Source: Colletes latitarsis
Taxonomy: Eukaryota; Arthropoda; Insecta; Hymenoptera; Colletidae
Reading direction: 5' to 3'
NCBI RefSeq assembly: GCF_051014445.1
Contig: NC_135136.1
Span: forward strand, 10,372,001 to 10,436,000
Length of the DNA: 64,000 bases
Position 1 is the first letter of the stretch; each line of letters starts with the position of its first letter. The notes beneath the pieces were generated by a model. The model saw only the letters and a program-made list of their open reading frames with translations, ran no database searches and was not told the origin of the DNA. Positions 34,942-47,645 of this stretch are shown in pieces. The position numbers and the translations under genes were made by a program.

Positions 34942-37900
34942 TTCGCATTTTTCGCCTACTTGTTGGCAAGATCCTGGCCTTTTTCATGCTTGGACCACGT
35001 AGTAATGTGGTACCACACTGAAACAGTCAAATAAACCTGGTTCCGATTAATATTTTACAGGATAACGCCGGCTATGTCTCGGTTAGGTCTCGGATTTGCC
35101 GTCATCTGGCTCGTATTTTCGCATTTTTGCATACTTGTTGGCTAGATCCTGGCCTTTTTCTGGCTTGGACCACGTAGTAATGTGGTATCACACTGAAACT
35201 GTCAATTAAACCTGGTTGCGATTAATACTTTGGAGGATAACGCCGGTTATGTCTCGGTTAGGTCTGGGATTTGCCCTCATCTGGCGCGTACTTTTGCATT
35301 TCTCGCATACTTGTTGGCCAGATCCTGGGCTTTTTCTGGTTTGGATCACGTAGTAATGTGGTACCACACTGAAACAGTCAATAAAAGCTGGCTCCGATTA
35401 GTATTTTAGAGGATAACGCTGGATATGTCTGGTTTAGTTCTGGTATTTGCAATCATCTGGCTCGTACCTTCGCATTTTTCGCCTACTTGTTGGCAAGATC
35501 CTGGGCTTTTTCATGCTTGGACCACGTAGTAATGTGGTACCACACTGAAATAGTCAAATAAACATGGTTCCGATTAATATTTTACAGGATAACGCCGGCT
35601 ATATCTGGGTTAGGTCTGGTATTTGCCCTCATCTGGCTCATACCTTCGCGTTTTTCGCATATATCTCGGCAAGATCCTGACCTTTTTCTGGTTTGGATCA
35701 CGTGGTAATGCGGTACCACACCGAAACAGTCAATTAAACCTGGTTGCGATTGATATTTTAGAGGATAACGCCGGTAATGTCAGGGTTAGGTCTGGGATTT
35801 GCCCTCATCTGGCTCGTACTTTCGCATTTTTCGCATACTTGTTGGCCCGATCCTGGGCTTTTTCTGGTTTAGATCATGTAGTAATGTGGTTCCACACCGA
35901 AACAGTCAATTAAACCCGGTTGCGATTAATATTTTAGAGGATAACGCCGGTTATGTCTGGGTTAGGTCTGGGATTTGCCCTCATCTGGCTCGTACTTTCG
36001 CATTTCTCGCATACTTGTTGGCCAGATCCTGGGCTTTTTCTGGTTTAGATCACGTAGTAATGTGGTTCCACACCGAAACAGCCAATTAAACCTGGTTGCG
36101 ATTAATATTTTAGACATTAACGCCAGTTATGTCACGGTCAGGTCTGGGATTTGCAGTCATCTGGCTCGTAATTTCGCATTTTTCGCATACTTTTTGGCCA
36201 GATCCTGGCCTTTTTCATGCTTGAACCACGTAGTAATGTGGTACCACACTGAAACAGTCAAATAAACCTGGTTCCGATTAATATTTTACAGTATAACGCC
36301 GGCTATGTCTCGGTTAGGTCTGGGATTTTCCCTCATCTGGCTCGTACCTCCGCATTTTTCGCATACTTCTTGGCAAGATCCTGGGCTTTTTCTGGTATGG
36401 ATGACGTAGTAATGCGTTACCACACCGAAGCAGTCAATTCAACCTGGTGGCGATTAATATTTTAGGGGATAACGCCGGTTATGTCTCCGTTAGGTTTGGG
36501 ATTTTCCCTCATCCGGCTCGTAATTTCGCATTTTTCGCATACTTGTTGGCCAGATCCTGGCCTTTTTCATGCTTGGACCACGTAGTAATGTGGTACCACA
36601 CTGAAACAGTCAAATAAACCTGGTTCCGATTAGTATTTTAGAAGATAACGCTGGTTATGTCTGGCTTAGTTCTGGTATTTGCAATCATCTGGCTCGTACC
36701 TTCGCATTTTTCGCCTACTTGTGGCAAGATCCTGGGCTTTTTCAGGTTTGGATCAGGTAGTATTGCGGTACCACACCTTAACAGTCAATTAAACCTGGTT
36801 CCGAATAGTATTTTAGAGGATAACGCAGGTTACGTCTGGGTTAGTTCTGGTATTTGCAATCATCTGGCACATACTTTGTCGTTTTTCGCATACTTGTTGG
36901 GCAGATCCTGGGTTTTTTCTGGTTTGGATCCCGTAGTAATGAGGTTCCACACCGAAGCAGTCAATTCAACCTGGTGGCGATTAATATTTTATAGGATAAC
37001 GCCGGTTATGTCACGGTTAGGTCTGGGATTTGACCTCATCTGGCTCATTCTTTCGCATTTCTCGCATTCTTGATGGCCATATTCAGGGCTTTTTCTGGTT
37101 TGTATCCCGTCGTAATGTGGTTCCACACCGAAACAGTCAATTAAACCCGGTTGCGATTAATATTTTAGAGGATAACGCCGGTTATGTCTGGGTTAGGTCT
37201 GGGATTTGCCCTCATCTGGCTCGTACTTTCGCATTTCTCGCATACTTGTTGGCCAGATCCTGGGCTTTTTCTGGTTTAGATCACGTAGTAATGTGGTTCC
37301 ACACCGAAACAGCCAATTAAACCTGGTTGCGATTAATATTTTAGACATTAACGCCAGTTATGTCACGGTCAGGTCTGGGATTTGCAGTCATCTGGCTCGT
37401 AATTTCGCATTTTTCGCATACTTTTTGGCCAGATCCTGGCCTTTTTCATGCTTGGACCACGTAGTAATGTGGTACCACACTGAAACAGTCAAATAAACCT
37501 GGTTCCGATTAATATTTTACAGTATAACGCCGGCTATGTCTCGGTTAGGTCTGGGATTTTCCCTCATCTGGCTCGTACCTCCGCATTTTTCGCATACTTC
37601 TTGGCAAGATCCTGGGCTTTTTCTGGTATGGATGACGTAGTAATGCGTTACCACACCGAAGCAGTCAATTCAACCTGGTGGCGATTAATATTTTAGGGGA
37701 TAACGCCGGTTATGTCTCCGTTAGGTTTGGGATTTTCCCTCATCCGGCTCGTAATTTCGCATTTTTCGCATACTTGTTGGCCAGATCCTGGCCTTTTTCA
37801 TGCTTCGACCACGTAGTAATGTGGTACCACACTGAAACAGTCAAATAAACCTGGTTCCGATTAGTATTTTAGAAGATAACGCTGGTTATGTCTGGTTTAG

Positions 37901-40900
37901 TTCTGGTATTTGCAATCATCTGGCTCGTACCTTCGCATTTTTCGCCTACTTGTGGCAAGATCCTGGGCTTTTTCTGGTTTGGATCAGGTAGTAATGCGGT
38001 ACCACACCTTAACAGTCAATTAAACCTGGTTCCGAATAGTATTTTAGAGGATAACGCAGGTTACGTCTGGGTTAGTTCTGGTATTTGCAATCATCTGGCA
38101 CATACTTTCGCGTTTTTCGCATACTTGTTGGGCAGATCCTGGGGTTTTTCTGGTTTGGATCCCGTAGTAATGAGGTTCCACACCGAAGCAGTCAATTCAA
38201 CCTGGTGGCGATTAATATTTTAGAGGATAACGCCGGTTATGTCACGGTTAGGTCTGGGATTTGACCTCATCTGGCTCATTCTCTCGCATTTCTCGCATAC
38301 TTGTCGGCCAGATTCAGTGCTTTTTCTGGTTTGTATCCCGTCGTAATGTGGTTCCACACCGAAACAGTCAATTAAACCCGGTTGCGATTAATATTTTAGA
38401 GGATAACGCCGGTTATGTCTGGGTTAGGTCTGGGATTTGCCCTCATCTGGCTCGTACTTTCGCATTTCTCGCATACTTGTTGGCCAGATCCTGGGCTTTT
38501 TCTGGTTTAGATCACGTAGTAATGTGGTTCCACACCGAAACAGTCAATTAAACCTGGTTGCGATTAATATTTTAGACATTAACGCCAGTTATGTCACGGT
38601 CAGGTCTGGGATTTGCAGTCATCTGGCTCGTAATTTCGCATTTTTCGCATACTTGATGGCCAGATCCTGGCCTTTTTCATGCTTGGACCACGTAGTAATG
38701 TGGTACCACTGAAACAGTCAAATAAACCTGGTTCCGATTAATATTTTACAGGATAACGCCGGCTATGTCTCGGTTAGGTCTGGGATTTTCCCTCATCTGG
38801 CTCGTACCTCCGCATTTTTCGCATACTTGTTGGCAAGATCCTGGGCTTTTTCTGGTTTGGATCACGTAGTAATGCGGTACCACACCGAAGCAGTCAATTC
38901 AACCTGGTGGCGATTAATATTTTAGGGGATAACGCCGGTTATGGCTCCGTTAGGTTTGGGATTTTCCCTCATCTGGCTCGTAATTTTGCATTTTTCGCAT
39001 ACTTGTTGGCCAGATCCTGGCCTTTTTCATGCTTGGACCACGTAGTAATGTGGTACCACACTGAAACAGTCAAATAAACCTGGTTCCGATTAATATTTTA
39101 CAGGATAACGCCGGCTATGTCTCGGTTAGGTCTGGGATTTTCCCTCATCTGGCTCGTACCTCCGCATTTTTCGCCAACTTGTGGCAAGATCCTGGGCTTT
39201 TTCTGGTTTGGATCAGGTAGTTATGCGGTACCACACCTTAACAGTCAATTAAACCCGGTTGCGATTAATATTTTAGAGGATAACGCCGGTTATGTCTGGG
39301 TTAGGTCTGGGATTTGCCCTCATCTGGCTCGTACTTTCGCATTTCTCGCATACTTGTTGGCCAGATCCTGGGCTTTTTCTGGTTTAGAACACGTAGTAAT
39401 GTGGTTCCACACCGAATCAGTCAATTAAACCTGGTTGCGATTAATATTTTAGACGATAACGCCGGTTATGTCTCTGTCAGGTCTGGGATTTGCCGTCATC
39501 TGGCTCCAATTTTCGCATTTCTCGCATACTTGTTGGCCAGATCCTGGGCTTTTTCTGGTTTGGATTCGTAGTAATGCGGTACCACACTGAAACAGTCAAT
39601 AAAAGCTGGTTCCGATTAGTATTTTAGAGGATAACGCTGGTTATGTCTGGTTTAGTTCTGGTATTTGCAATCATCTGGGTCGTACCTTCGCATTTTTCGC
39701 CTACTTGTTGGCAAGATCCTGGGCTTTTTCATGCTTGGACCACGTAGTAATGTGGTTCCACACTGAAGCAGTCAAATAAACCTGGTTCCGATTAATATTT
39801 TACAGGATAACGCCGGCTATGTCTCGGTTAGGTCTGGGATTTTCCCTCATCTGGCTCGTACCTTCGCATTTTTCGCCTATTTGTTGGCAAGATCCTGGGC
39901 TTTTTCTGGTTTGGACCACGTAGTAATGTGGTGCCACACTGTAACAGTCAAATAAACCTGGTTCTGATCAATATTTTACAGGATAACGCCGGCTACGTCT
40001 GGGTTAGGTCTGGTATTTGCCATTATCTGGCTCGTACTTTCGCATTCTACGCTTACTTGTTGGCAAGATCCTGGGCTTTTTCTGGTTTGGACCACGTAGT
40101 AATGTGGTGCCACACTGAAACAGTCAAATAAACCTGGTTCCGATCAATATTTTACAGGATAGCGCCGGCTATGTCTGGGTTAGGTCTCGTATTTGCCATT
40201 ATCTGGCTCGTGTTTTCGCATTTTTCGCTTACTTGTTGGCCAGATCCTGGCCTTTTTCTGGTTTGGATCACGTAGCAATGTGGTACCACACCGAAACAGT
40301 GAATTAAACCTGGTTGCGATTAATATTTTAGAGGATAACGCCGGTTATGTCTCGGTTAGGTCTGGGATTTGCCGTCATCTGGCTCGTATTTTCGCATTTT
40401 TGCATACTTGTTGGCTAGATCCTGGCCTTTTTCTGGCTTGGACCACGTAGTAATGTGGTATCACACTGAAACTGTCAATTAAACCTGGTTGCGATTAATA
40501 CTTTGGAGGATAACGCCGGTTATGTCTCGGTTAGGTCTGGGATTTGTCGTCATCTGGCTCGTACCTTCGCATTTTTCGCCTACTTGTTGGCAAGATCCTG
40601 GGCTCTTTCTGGCTTGGATCACGTAGTAATGCGGTACCACACCGGAGCAGTCAATTAAACCTGGTTCCGATTAATATTTTAGAGGATAACGCCGGTTATG
40701 TCTGGGTTAGGTCTGGGATTTGCCCTCATCTGGCTCGTACTTTCGCATTTTTCGCATACTTGTTGGCCAGATCCTGGGCTTTTTCTGGTTTGGATAACGT
40801 AGTAATGTGGTACCACACTGAAACAGTCAAATGAACCTGGTTCCGATTAATATTTTACAGGATAACGCCGGCTATGTCTCGGTTAGGTCTGGGATTTTCC

Positions 40901-43900
40901 CTCATCTGGCTCGTACCTCCGCATTTTTCGCATACTTCTTGGCAAGATCCTGGGCTTTTTCTGGTTTGGATCACGTAGTAATGCGGTACCACACCGAAGC
41001 AGTCAATTCAACCTGGTGGCGATTAATATTTTAGGGGATAACGCCGGTTATGTCTCCGTTAGGTTTGGGATTTTCCCTCATCTGGCTCGTAATTTCGCAT
41101 TTTTCGCATACTTGTTGGCCAGATCCTGGGCTTTTTCTGGTTTGGATCACGTAGTAATGCGGTACCACACCGAAGCAGTCAATTCAACCAGGTGGCGATT
41201 AATATTTTAGAGGATAACGGCGGTTATGTCTCCGTTAGGTTTGGGATTTTCCCTCATCCGGCTCGTAATTTCGCATTTTTCGCATACTTGTTGGCCAGAT
41301 CCTGGCCTTTTTCATGCTTGGACCACGTAGTAATGTGGTACCACACTGAAACAGTCAAATAAACCTGGTTCCGATTAGTATTTTAGAAGATAACGCTGGT
41401 TATGTCTGGTTTAGTTCTGGTATTTGCAATCATCTGGCTCGTACCTTCGCATTTTTCGCCTACTTGTGGCAAGATCCTGGGCTTTTTCTGGTTTGGATCA
41501 GGTAGTAATGCGGTACCACACCTTAACAGTCAATTAAACCTGGTTCCGAATAGTATTTTAGAGGATAACGCAGGTTACGTCTGGGTTAGTTCTGGTATTT
41601 GCAATCATCTGGCACATACTTTCGCGTTTTTCGCATAATTGTTGGGCAGATCCTGGGGTTTTTCTGGTTTGGATCCCGTAGTAATGAGGTTCCACACCGA
41701 AGCAGTCAATTAAACCTGGTGGCGATTAATATTTTAGAGGATAACGCCGGTTATGTCACGGTTAGGTCTGGGATTTGACCTGATCTGGCTCATTCTCTCG
41801 CATTTCTCGCATACTTGTCGGCCAGATTCAGTGCTTTTTCTGGTTTGTATCCCGTCGTAATGTGGTTCCACACCGAAACAGTCAATTAAACCCGGTTGCG
41901 ATTAATATTTTAGAGGATAACGCCGGTTATGTCTGGGTTAGGTCTGGGATTTGCCCTCATCTGGCTCGTACTTTCGCATTTCTCGCATACTTGTTGGCCA
42001 GATCCTGGGCTTTTTCTGGTTTAGATCACGTAGTAATGTGGTTCCACACCGAAACAGTCAATTAAACCTGGTTGCGATTAATATTTTAGACATTAACGCC
42101 AGTTATGTCACGGTCAGGTCTGGGATTTGCAGTCATCTGGCTCGTAATTTCGCATTTTTCGCATACTTGATGGCCAGATCCTGGCCTTTTTCATGCTTGG
42201 ACCACGTAGTAATGTGGTACCACACTGAAACGGTCAAATAAACCTGGTTCCGATTAATATTTTACAGGATAACGCCGGCTATGTCTCGGTTAGGTCTGGG
42301 ATTTTCCCTCATCTGGCTCGTACCTCCGCATTTTTCGCCAACTTGTGGCAAGATCCTGGGCTTTTTCTGGTTTGGATCAGGTAGTTATGCGGTACCACAC
42401 CTTAACAGTCAATTAAACCCGGTTGCGGTTAATATTTTAGAGGATAACGCCGGATATGTCTGGGTTAGGTCTGGGATGTGCCCTCATCTGGCTCGTACTT
42501 TCGCATTTCTCGCATACTTGTTGGCCAGATCCTGGGCTTTTTCTGGTTTAGAACACGTAGTAATGTGGTTCCACACCGAATCAGTCAATTAAACCTGGTT
42601 GCGATTAATATTTTAGACGATAACGCCGGTTATGTCTCTGTCAGGTCTGGGATTTGCCGTCATCTGGCTCCAATTTTCGCATTTCTCGCATACTTGTTGG
42701 CCAGATCCTGGGCTTTTTCTGGTTTGGATTCGTAGTAATGCGGTACCACACTGAAACAGTCAATAAAAGCTGGTTCCGATTAGTATTTTAGAGGATAACG
42801 CTGGTTATGTCTGGTTTAGTTCTGGTATTTGCAATCATCTGGGTCGTACCTTCGCATTTTTCGCCTACTTGTTGGCAAGATCCTGGTCTTTTTCATGCTT
42901 GGACCACGTAGTAATGTGGTTCCACACTGAAGCAGTCAAATAAACCTGGTTCCGATTAATATTTTACAGGATAACGCCGGCTATGTCTCGGTTAGGTCTG
43001 GGATTTTCCCTCATCTGGCTCGTACCTTCGCATTTTTCGCCTATTTGTTGGCAAGATCCTGGGCTTTTTCTGGTTTGGACCACGTAGTAATGTGGTGCCA
43101 CACTGTAACAGTCAAATAAACCTGGTTCTGATCAATATTTTACAGGATAACGCCGGCTACGTCTGGGTTAGGTCTGGTATTTGCCATTATCTGGCTCGTA
43201 CTTTCGCATTCTACGCTTACTTGTTGGCAAGATCCTGGGCTTTTTCTGGTTTGGACCACGTAGTAATGTGGTGCCACACTGAAACTGTCAAATAAACCTG
43301 GTTCCGATCAATATTTTACAGGATAGCGCCGGCTATGTCTGGGTTAGGTCTCGTATTTGCCATTATCTGGCTCGTGCTTTCGCATTTTTCGCTTACTTGT
43401 TGGCCAGATCCTGGCCTTTTTCTGGTTTGGATCACGTAGTAATGTGGTACCACACCGAAACAGTGAATTAAACCTGGTTGCGATTAATATTTTAGAGGAT
43501 AACGCCGGTTATGTCTCGGTTAGGTCTGGGATTTGCCGTCATCTGGCTCGTATTTTCGCATTTTTGCATACTTGTTGGCTAGATCCTGGCCTTTTTCTGG
43601 CTTGGACCACGTAGTAATGTGGTATCACACTGAAACTGTCAATTAAACCTGGTTGCGATTAATACTTTGGAGGATAACGCCGGTTATGTCTCGGTTAGGT
43701 CTGGGATTTGTCGTCATCTGGCTCGTACCTTCGCATTTTTCGCCTACTTGTTGGCAAGATCCTGGGCTCTTTCTGGCTTGGATCACGTAGTAATGCGGTA
43801 CCACACCGAAGCAGTCAATTAAACCTGGTTCCGATTAATATTTTAGAGGATAACGCCGGTTATGTCTGGGTTAGGTCTGGGATTTGCCCTCATCTGGCTC

Positions 43901-44081
43901 GTACTTTCGCATTTTTCGCATACTTGTTGGCCAGATCCTGGGCTTTTTCTGGTTTGGATAACGTAGTAATGTGGTACCACACCGAAACAGTGAATTAAAC
44001 CTGGTTGCGATTAATATTTTAGAGGATAACGCCGGTTATGTCTCGGTTAGGTCTGGGATTTGCCGTCATCTGGCTCGTACC
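34942..44081 (+). repeat. Satellite array between the two retrotransposon copies, subfamily B
   Basis: About 52 tandem subfamily B monomers. The first 976 bp match the sequence to the right of element 2 (47646-48621). The last 5.4 kb match the sequence to the left of element 1. The middle, about 35918-38669, resembles 23.2-26.0 kb with monomers gained or lost; 36657 aligns with 23951, and 37888 with 25358 at a different offset. Two near-identical runs also occur inside it: 36100-36640 and 37330-37870 share CACTAACGCCAG-type monomers and GTATGGATGACGTAG. No genes seen. Confidence 0.92.
44067..44081. repeat. Target-site duplication, left copy (element 2)
   Basis: CATCTGGCTCGTACC immediately precedes the T run of element 2 and matches 47631-47645. 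It is the same duplication as for element 1, offset by 12,704 bp, which supports copying of a single insertion. Confidence 0.9.
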
Positions 44082-44107
44082 TTTTTTTTTTTTTTTTTTT
44101 TTTTTTT
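44082..44107 (-). other. Poly(A) tail of retrotransposon copy 2 (26 T on plus strand)
   Basis: An uninterrupted run of 26 T followed by GTCGTGGGG, exactly as long as the tail of copy 1. Homopolymers of this length mutate quickly, so equal length suggests either a very recent duplication or that the assembly reused one sequence. Confidence 0.9.
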
Positions 44108-44623
44108 GTCGTGGGGAAAATCTTCGAAAGACTCCCTCCCACCTCCTTGGGGAGAGGTGGGAGGGGTGTGTGGGATTCCCCGCGCCCGTACAACGATAGG
44201 CGCGGGACCTACCCACTAAAAACCCCACGGTGACCCATCGGCACGCTTTGGGAGGATACCGGGAATCGCTCGAAGCATTCTTCCGGTATCCTCCCCGTGC
44301 CCGCGCTTCCGCGCCCATCTCCCGGGGGGACAATCGGTCCCCCCAGTAGACACACTGCCTCATAGCGGCGGGACGGGGCCACTCCATCCCGCCGCTATCC
44401 TTCCCGGGGCCGCGTTTAGTGGCGGCTGCGAGCCCCAACTCGCAACCGCCCGCGACCCCGTTTCCACCCCTCGGCGGCCGGGCGTTCATGACCGCACCAG
44501 ACCGCCGAGGGTGCCTCCCCTTGCGTCGGTCCGGTAGGGGGAGGCACTCCTACCCCCAACCGGTCCGACCCGGCGCCGCCTGGCGGGAGGAGGGTCCCCT
44601 CAGGACCCCCCTCCCAGCCTAGG
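44108..44623 (-). other. 3' untranslated region with inverted repeats (copy 2)
   Basis: Identical in layout to 31404-31919. The inverted repeats fall at 44135-44145 with 44154-44164, 44250-44262 with 44283-44295, 44362-44373 with 44387-44398, and the remaining pairs at +12,704 from copy 1. Confidence 0.75.
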
Positions 44624-47600
44624 TCATCCGCCACGCCGAGGCGGCCGCCCGCGACGCCTCGCGACCGGGCGACGACCTCGGGCCACCGCACGAGCGCGAG
44701 CTTCAGCGCGCCGCTGAATCTCGCGCTCCCTCCCCGCGGCCTCCTTCTGCAACATTACGTTCTCGCAGAAGGAGGCCACGGCCCTCCACTTCTCCTCGCT
44801 GCCGAGCATGGCGCGCACCACGCCCGGCAGCGAGACATCCCGCCCGACGACGCCGACCAGGACACGGCACTCCCCCTCCCACGCGGGGCATACCTCCAGG
44901 GTATGATCCGCCGTGTCCTGCTGAGCGTCGCAGTGGCAGCAACGCGCCGTCGGCTCCTTCCCTATCCGGCACAGGTATCTTCCGAATCTGCCATGCCCGG
45001 AAAATACCTGTGCCAGCCGGTAGGTGAGGCTGCCATGGCCTCTGTCCAGCCACTCCTTCAGGAGTGGCCGAACAGCCCCGACAGTCCGGTGCCCCGCGGT
45101 TGGCAGAGCCAGCCGCTCCTGCCACGCGAGCAACACGGACTGCCGTGCCTGGCGCTTCAAATCGCCCCAAGCAGGTTCCTGCCCGCCCGGGACCGCCCCC
45201 ACCCCCGCGCGACGGTCGACGCGGTGCCGGTACATCACCGCGTGCGACCGCGCGAGCAGGTCCATGGGCGGCATCCCCGCTAGAACCGTCGCCGCCTCAT
45301 GTGACATGGTCCGATACCCGCGGACGACCCTGAGCGCCATGCGCCTCTGCACCCGACGCAGCATAGTCATGCTGCGCCGGGAGGCAGCCAGGTCGTCCGC
45401 CCAGACGGGGGCCCCGTATAGGGCCACCGACTGGACCATTGCCACATAGAGGCGACGAACTCGGCCCGCCGGGCCCCCCAGGTTGGGCAGGATCCGGCCC
45501 AGAGCCGCAACCATCCTTTCCAACCGGGGGACCAGGCAGCGGAAATGCTTCTCGAAACGCCAGTGGCTATCGAGGATCAGCCCTAGATACCTGATCTGGG
45601 GCTTCACCTCGATGTCAGCCCCACCCACCCGAATCAGAGGGGGTGGCGGATCCTGCCGAGGTGAATGAAACGCAATCACCTCGGTCTTATGGACCGCCAC
45701 CGTCATCCCCATCGCCCTGATCCGGTCGACGACGCGTTGCGACCCCTCCTCCGCGCGACGCATGGCCCTCCCCCAGTGCGCCCCGACGGCCAGCACCAGT
45801 GTGTCATCCGCATAACACACCGTGCTGACGCCGTCGGGGAGGCCGGCCCGCAACACCGAGTCGTACGCGATGTTCCACAGGAGTGGCCCGAGGACCGACC
45901 CCTGCGGAACACCGCAGTACACCTCCCTCCGCATATCACCATCCCGACCCGGATACTCGATCCACCTGCCGCGGAGATAATCCCCGACGACCGCCCTGAG
46001 ACAAGGGGGGATTCGATGATATTCGAGTCCCCTCCTTATCTCTTCCCAGGGGAGGGTGTTAAAGGCATTGGCAATATCCAAGGATATTGCCAATGCCACC
46101 CCTCCCCGGGAGACGGCCGCCTCCGAGAGGGCCCTCACACGACCTATCGCGTCGATAGTCGATCGGCCCCCCCGGAAACCGAACTGGCAGTCGGCCAGAC
46201 CGGGATCACCCCGCGACAGGTGCTCGACGAGGCGGGCAGCAATCACACGCTCGAAGAGCTTGCCCACCTCGTCGAGGAGACAAATGGGCCGGTATGCGGA
46301 GGGAGACTCCGCGGGCCGACCCTCCTTCCGGAGGAGGACCATCCTCGCCACCTTCCAACTGGGGGGGAATCGCCCGTCCCTCAGGCAGCGGTCGAACAAC
46401 CGCCTGAGGTCGGCCCCAAGGACGCCCTGGGTCAAGACCCAAACCCGGCCGGGCACACCATCCGGACCCGGGGCCGTGTTACGAACCCCGAGCCGTCTGA
46501 TGGCCGCTGCCAGCTCCTCCTGCGTGACCCCCAGCTCGGCCGTCCACTCCACTGGGACAGCCGCCGCCGCCGGAGGACGCGGTCCCCTCTCCCCAATTGG
46601 GAAGAGTGTATTGACCACGTCCTCCAGCAGCCGGGGGTCAAGACCCTCGGTGACGGGGGGCGCCCACGGGCGGAGCTTATTCAGCACCACCTTATATGGG
46701 CGCCCCCATGGATCGTCATCAAGGGTCTGGAGGAGCTCCTTCCATGCCTTTGTCTTGGCCCGTTTGATGGCGACCTGCAGAGCAACCCGCGCCACGCGGT
46801 ATGCTCCATACAGGTCATCAGCTGCCCTCGCTCGCGCCAAGCCGTCGCCTGTACGTTGACGACGGCGCGCGCGGGTGTACTGGCGTCGGGCGCGGACAGT
46901 CGCGACTCGCAACTCCGCGATCGCGTCCGACCACCAGTACACCGCCCGGCGAGGAGAAGCCCGCCCGACCCGAGGCATCGCCGCGTCGCAAATACCCGCG
47001 ACCAATGCTCCGAGCCGGGCGACCTCCTCCTCTATGCTCGGCAACTCGGCCGCTCCCTGCGGCCAAGTTGCAGCGAGGGCAGCTGCCATCAGAGCGTCTT
47101 TGTCCAGGCGCCGAAGCGCCCAGCGGCGTGGTGGGGTGCCACGCAGGCGGCCGTGTCGGGATGCACTCGCGGCGGCAGAGACCTCCATCCGGATGTACCG
47201 GTGATCGGAGAGTGTCTCTGCCCCCGCGACCACGTGCCAACCCGACACCATGCGCACGGCGTTGGGGGTCGCGAATCCAACATCCACGATGGACCCCCCA
47301 TATCGCCGCACGCATGTGTGCTCCGACCCCCGGTTCAATATCCGGAGGTCGAGCCCCGCCGCCCAATCGCCCAGGATCCCGCCGCGAACGGAGGACCTGG
47401 GGGATCCCCAAGCCACCGACTTGGCATTAAAATCCCCCAGGACCAGCACCGGCCGGGCCGCGTAGCGCTGCACGCATGCCGCGACCTCGGCCAAGTACAG
47501 CTCGAACGCAGCGTGACCGCTACGGGGCGAAATGTAGCACCCCACCACAGCGACTCCCCCCCAGTCCACGGCGACGAATCCCCGACCGCGCTCCAACAAG

Positions 47601-47630
47601 GAGAACGGCGGGGACCCGTCGCCCCCTCCC
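44624..47630 (-). CDS. R1-type ORF2 fragment: endonuclease remnant, reverse transcriptase, zinc knuckle (copy 2, partial)
   Basis: The frame is open from the truncation point to the TGA at 44624-44626, and its 991-residue translation is the same as that of the fragment at 31920-34926. Endonuclease remnant (GDFN 55-58, SDH 131-133), reverse transcriptase (Asp508 in SLDIANAFN, YADD 596-599) and knuckle (Cys887, Cys890, His899, Cys904) are all retained. The YADD codons lie at 45803-45814. It has no ATG start, no ORF1 and no promoter, so expression would need read-through from the satellite. It is a passenger of the 12.7-kb duplication. Confidence 0.88.
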
Positions 47631-47645
47631 CATCTGGCTCGTACC
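47631..47645. repeat. Target-site duplication, right copy (element 2)
   Basis: CATCTGGCTCGTACC follows the truncated 5' end of element 2 (GCCCCCTCC on the plus strand) and continues as monomer sequence TTCGCATTTTTCGCC. Confidence 0.9.

Larger units (their letters stand above)
25965..35917. repeat. Copy 1 of 12,704-bp-offset duplication carrying the retrotransposon
   Basis: About 9.95 kb, made of satellite, retrotransposon and further satellite, matches 38670-48621 at an almost constant offset of 12,704 bp (12,706 bp left of a 2-bp deletion at TGGTACCACTG, near 38708). Scattered substitutions exist in the satellite, for example CATACCTGTTGG at 26124 against CATACTTGTTGG, GATCCTGCGC at 29652 against GATCCTGGGC, and TTAAAGCTGG near 29360 against TTAAACCTGG. 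The right edge is at TTAAACCCGG here against TTAAACCTGG in copy 2. The sequence left of copy 1 also partly resembles the 35.9-38.7 kb interval, so the original duplicated unit was probably about 12.7 kb with later monomer gain and loss. Confidence 0.82.
44082..47630 (-). mobile_element. 5'-truncated R1-clade-like non-LTR retrotransposon, copy 2
   Basis: Same length (3,549 bp), same truncation point, same 26-base tail and same flanking direct repeat as the copy at 31378-34926. Its ORF2 translation is identical over all 991 residues. Independent insertions would not be expected to share all of these, so this copy was made by duplication of a chromosome segment or gene conversion within the array. 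Structure and classification are as given for copy 1. Confidence 0.92.

Noticed and set aside
31712..34987. Other frames of 61-267 codons inside the element on both strands
   Set aside because: They overlap the 991-residue ORF2 fragment or the hairpin-rich 3' untranslated region and show no domain motif.
32961..35021. A 686-codon plus-strand frame across the retrotransposon (again at 45665-47725)
   Set aside because: It is antisense to the reverse transcriptase frame, has low-complexity Arg, Pro and Gly-rich content typical of GC-rich shadow frames, and runs out into satellite at its end.
31378..47630. Two independent retrotransposon insertions at the same target, implying site specificity
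   Set aside because: Shared truncation point, tail length and about 10 kb of shared flanks show a single insertion that was duplicated. The window therefore gives only one insertion event and no proof of specificity.
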